The notes below the pieces were generated by a model. That model made no database searches and was not told where the DNA came from. It saw only the letters and a list, made by a program, of their open reading frames with translations. A program made the translations under genes and the position numbers. Below, piece by piece: positions 24,750 to 26,340 of a stretch of 26,340 nucleotides of DNA (the first letter of the stretch is position 1; the number at the start of each line of letters is the position of its first letter). This stretch comes from CAYFZR01 sp964347835 [NCBI: uncultured archaeon]. GTDB taxonomy: Archaea; CAYFZR01. Where the stretch lies: positions 1 to 26,340 of the forward strand of contig CAYFZR010000067.1 in the NCBI GenBank assembly GCA_964347835.1, given 5' to 3'.

Positions 24750-26185
24750 CAGACTGTCTCCCTATATCTTAAATGATCTAACTGAGTTTCTTTATAATCA
24801 AAAAGCAACCCCGGATTCATTATGTTATTCGGATCTAATGCCCTCTTTATTTTTCTCATTATTTCTATGCTATCGCCGTGTTCTAACCCTAAGAACTGAG
24901 CCCTAGTAATTCCAACACCGTGCTCTCCTGCTATTGTTCCCCCGTATTTTTTTGCTACCTTGTATATCTCTTCAGCAGCTTTGTCAGCCTTCTTCCAAGT
25001 TTCTTCATCTTTCACATCGATCAGCATTCTTGGATGGAGATTACCATCTCCTATGTGTCCGAATACTGCAATAACCAATCCGTACTTGGAGGCTATGTTT
25101 CCGATCTCTTCGATTGCGTCGGGAATATTTGAGATAGGGACTCCGATATCTTCTGCTAAGAATACGGGATTTAAGCGTGCATCGTAGTTGAATAGAGAAG
25201 GACTAAGAGCCTTTCTACCAGCCATCATTCGCTTTATTTCGTCTTTGTCTTCAGAGTGCTGGATAAACAAGGCATTGTTTTCTTTACAAACCTTAATTAT
25301 CTTTTCAGTATCATTTTTGACGCATACGTCATCTCCATCCATCTCAATGAATAAAATCGCCTTTCCTTCTGGAAACTCGAGTTTTTTAACGTTTTTAACT
25401 GCTTCAATACATACCTCACTTAAAATTTCCATTCCAGCCGGAACGATTCCAGCCTTCAATATTTCCGATGCTGCCTTTCCAGCTTCTCTTACACCTGCAA
25501 AGGAAACAACCAATGCTGAGGAATGTGCGGGAATTGGCTTGATTCTCAGCGTAATCTCTGTTATAACGCCAAGGGTTCCCTCAGATCCAACAAAGAGGTC
25601 TTTTAGAGAATATCCTGTAGAACTCTTTGAAGAAAGAGATCCGGTCTCGGTTATCTGTCCGTCAGGCATTACCAATTCTAACTTTAAAACGTAATTTCTT
25701 GTAGTCCCGTACTTCACAGCCTTCATTCCGCTAGCATTATTTGCAACCATCCCTCCTACTGAGCAGGCACTTCCGCTACCAGGAGCAGGAGGAAAGAAAA
25801 AACCATACTTTGACAATTCGGCGTTAAGATCATCATAAATTATTCCGGGTCCCACTACAGCATATTGATTTTCTATGTTTATCTCTTTAATTCGATTCAT
25901 TCCCATGAGATCTAAAACTACTCCTCCATAAAGAGCGCAGGCACCTCCTGTTAACCCTGTTCCTGCACCTCTGGGAACTATCGGAACCTTATATTTATTT
26001 GCTATCTTAACAACCTCGGATACCTCATAAGTACTTGAGGGTCTTACGACGATATCAGGATTGCCCCTATAAATTGAAGCATCGAATGAATAACAATATA
26101 ACTCAACTGGATCCTTCCTTACTTTTTTCTCACCTATGGAGTTTTTTATTTCCTCATAAATTCTTTCTTGTATTTCTTTTTCCAC
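24749..26185 (-). CDS. glcD: FAD-linked D-lactate/glycolate dehydrogenase, GlcD type
   Basis: FAD enzyme oxidising a 2-hydroxyacid, most likely D-lactate given larA in the operon. The 478-residue protein has the PCMH/FAD_binding_4 domain (about 38-175) with VVRPSSTYEVSEVV, PRGAGTGLTGGA and VGGMVANNASGMKAVKYGTT. The C-terminal FAD-oxidase domain follows, with FGHIGDGNLHPR and AGEHGVGITRAQF. The start is GTG 26185, with GGAGGT seven bases upstream; the nearby ATG is out of frame. It leads the glcD-glcF-larA operon. Glycolate oxidase subunit and D-2-hydroxyglutarate dehydrogenase are homologous alternatives. Confidence 0.9.
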   Translation of the reverse strand: MEKEIQERIYEEIKNSIGEKKVRKDPVELYCYSFDASIYRGNPDIVVRPSSTYEVSEVVKIANKYKVPIVPRGAGTGLTGGACALYGGVVLDLMGMNRIKEINIENQYAVVGPGIIYDDLNAELSKYGFFFPPAPGSGSACSVGGMVANNASGMKAVKYGTTRNYVLKLELVMPDGQITETGSLSSKSSTGYSLKDLFVGSEGTLGVITEITLRIKPIPAHSSALVVSFAGVREAGKAASEILKAGIVPAGMEILSEVCIEAVKNVKKLEFPEGKAILFIEMDGDDVCVKNDTEKIIKVCKENNALFIQHSEDKDEIKRMMAGRKALSPSLFNYDARLNPVFLAEDIGVPISNIPDAIEEIGNIASKYGLVIAVFGHIGDGNLHPRMLIDVKDEETWKKADKAAEEIYKVAKKYGGTIAGEHGVGITRAQFLGLEHGDSIEIMRKIKRALDPNNIMNPGLLFDYKETQLDHLRYRETV

Positions 26186-26192
26186 AAATCAT

Positions 26193-26244
26193 ACCTCCAA
26201 AAGGACTCAAATCATTCTACAACTGCCTTTATTAAAATATTTTT
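26193..26244 (-). promoter_or_regulatory. Promoter and ribosome site of the glcD-glcF-larA operon
   Basis: On the minus strand AAAATATTTTAATAAAGG (about 26227-26244) contains a TATA-like core roughly 50 bases before the GTG start. GGAGGT is at 26193-26198. The stretch beyond (26245-26287) is very AT-rich and holds further TATA-like sequences, so the exact element is uncertain. Confidence 0.4.
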
Positions 26245-26287
26245 CGAATATAGTAAATATTATTGTAAATAAAAATACAACACTTTT

Positions 26288-26340
26288 TTACCATGGCTTC
26301 ACAATCGAGATTAGTCTTCGCTCTCCCCGTATTTTCTCGG
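26288..26340 (-). CDS. Possible C-terminus of a gene entering from the right
   Basis: On the minus strand one frame is open from the right edge to TAA at 26288-26290, coding EKIRGERRLISIVKPW. The other two minus frames also stay open for part of this stretch, so the assignment is uncertain. If real, the gene ends about 100 bases before glcD and lies on the same strand. No family can be named. Confidence 0.2.
   Translation of the reverse strand, partial: EKIRGERRLISIVKPW

Noticed and set aside
1-26340. CRISPR arrays, tRNA/rRNA genes, insertion sequences, toxin-antitoxin or phage genes
   Set aside because: I looked for regular repeats with spacers, tRNA-like cloverleaf ends, transposase motifs and inverted repeats in the gaps and found none. 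The window is dense metabolic coding.

Overview
The window is typical of an anaerobic archaeon, though I cannot name the species. The evidence is a heterodisulfide-reductase-type redox system (HdrA-MvhD, HdrB, HdrC), a fumarate reductase of the CoM/CoB-linked Tfr type, two-subunit class I fumarase, split methylmalonyl-CoA mutase, TATA-box promoters with short leaders, oligo-T terminators, and frequent TTG/GTG starts with strong GGAGG-type ribosome binding sites. Base composition is AT-rich overall. Two blocks (about 3.9-7.5 kb and 19.4-22.3 kb) look visibly richer in G+C than the rest.

Layout. 1-2150 (-): HdrA fused to an MvhD domain, cut by the window edge. 2327-3754 (-): a secreted DUF4139 protein. 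3861-7530 (-): a four-gene operon hdrC-hdrB-tfrB(N-terminal half)-tfrA, a fumarate reductase/succinate dehydrogenase with heterodisulfide reductase subunits. 7711-13134 (-): an operon with methylmalonyl-CoA mutase small subunit, MeaB GTPase, mutase large subunit, cobalamin adenosyltransferase, methylmalonyl-CoA epimerase and fumarase alpha and beta. A possible 35-residue ORF overlaps the fumarase end. 13328-19165 (+), divergent from it: succinyl-CoA synthetase beta and alpha, propionyl-CoA carboxylase carboxyltransferase, biotin carboxylase, an 81-residue protein that starts like a biotin carrier, and the biotin carrier itself. 19397-22304 (+): a divergent three-gene 2-oxoacid oxidoreductase of indolepyruvate-oxidoreductase type. 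22407-26185 (-): lactate racemase-like LarA with a GlcF/GlcD-type lactate or glycolate dehydrogenase. The last 150 bases hold a promoter and possibly the end of another gene. No gene-free stretch exceeds 300 bases; the longest is 231.

How they fit. Together the genes encode every step between propionyl-CoA and malate: carboxylation, epimerisation, B12-dependent rearrangement with its own cofactor supply and chaperone, succinyl-CoA/succinate with ATP, succinate/fumarate, and fumarate/malate. The succinate/fumarate step appears wired to HdrB/HdrC, hence to CoM-SH/CoB-SH or a similar dithiol, and perhaps through HdrA-MvhD to electron bifurcation. The direction cannot be read from sequence. Fumarate reduction leading to propionate (for example from lactate through LarA/GlcDF) and oxidation of propionyl-CoA from propionate or odd-chain substrates are both possible. 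The strongest candidates for something undescribed are the split Tfr-HdrBC arrangement and the unusual IorAB-like enzyme. Smaller curiosities are an ATA start for sucD, a partial biotin-carrier duplicate, and an 18-nt tandem repeat in the divergent promoter.
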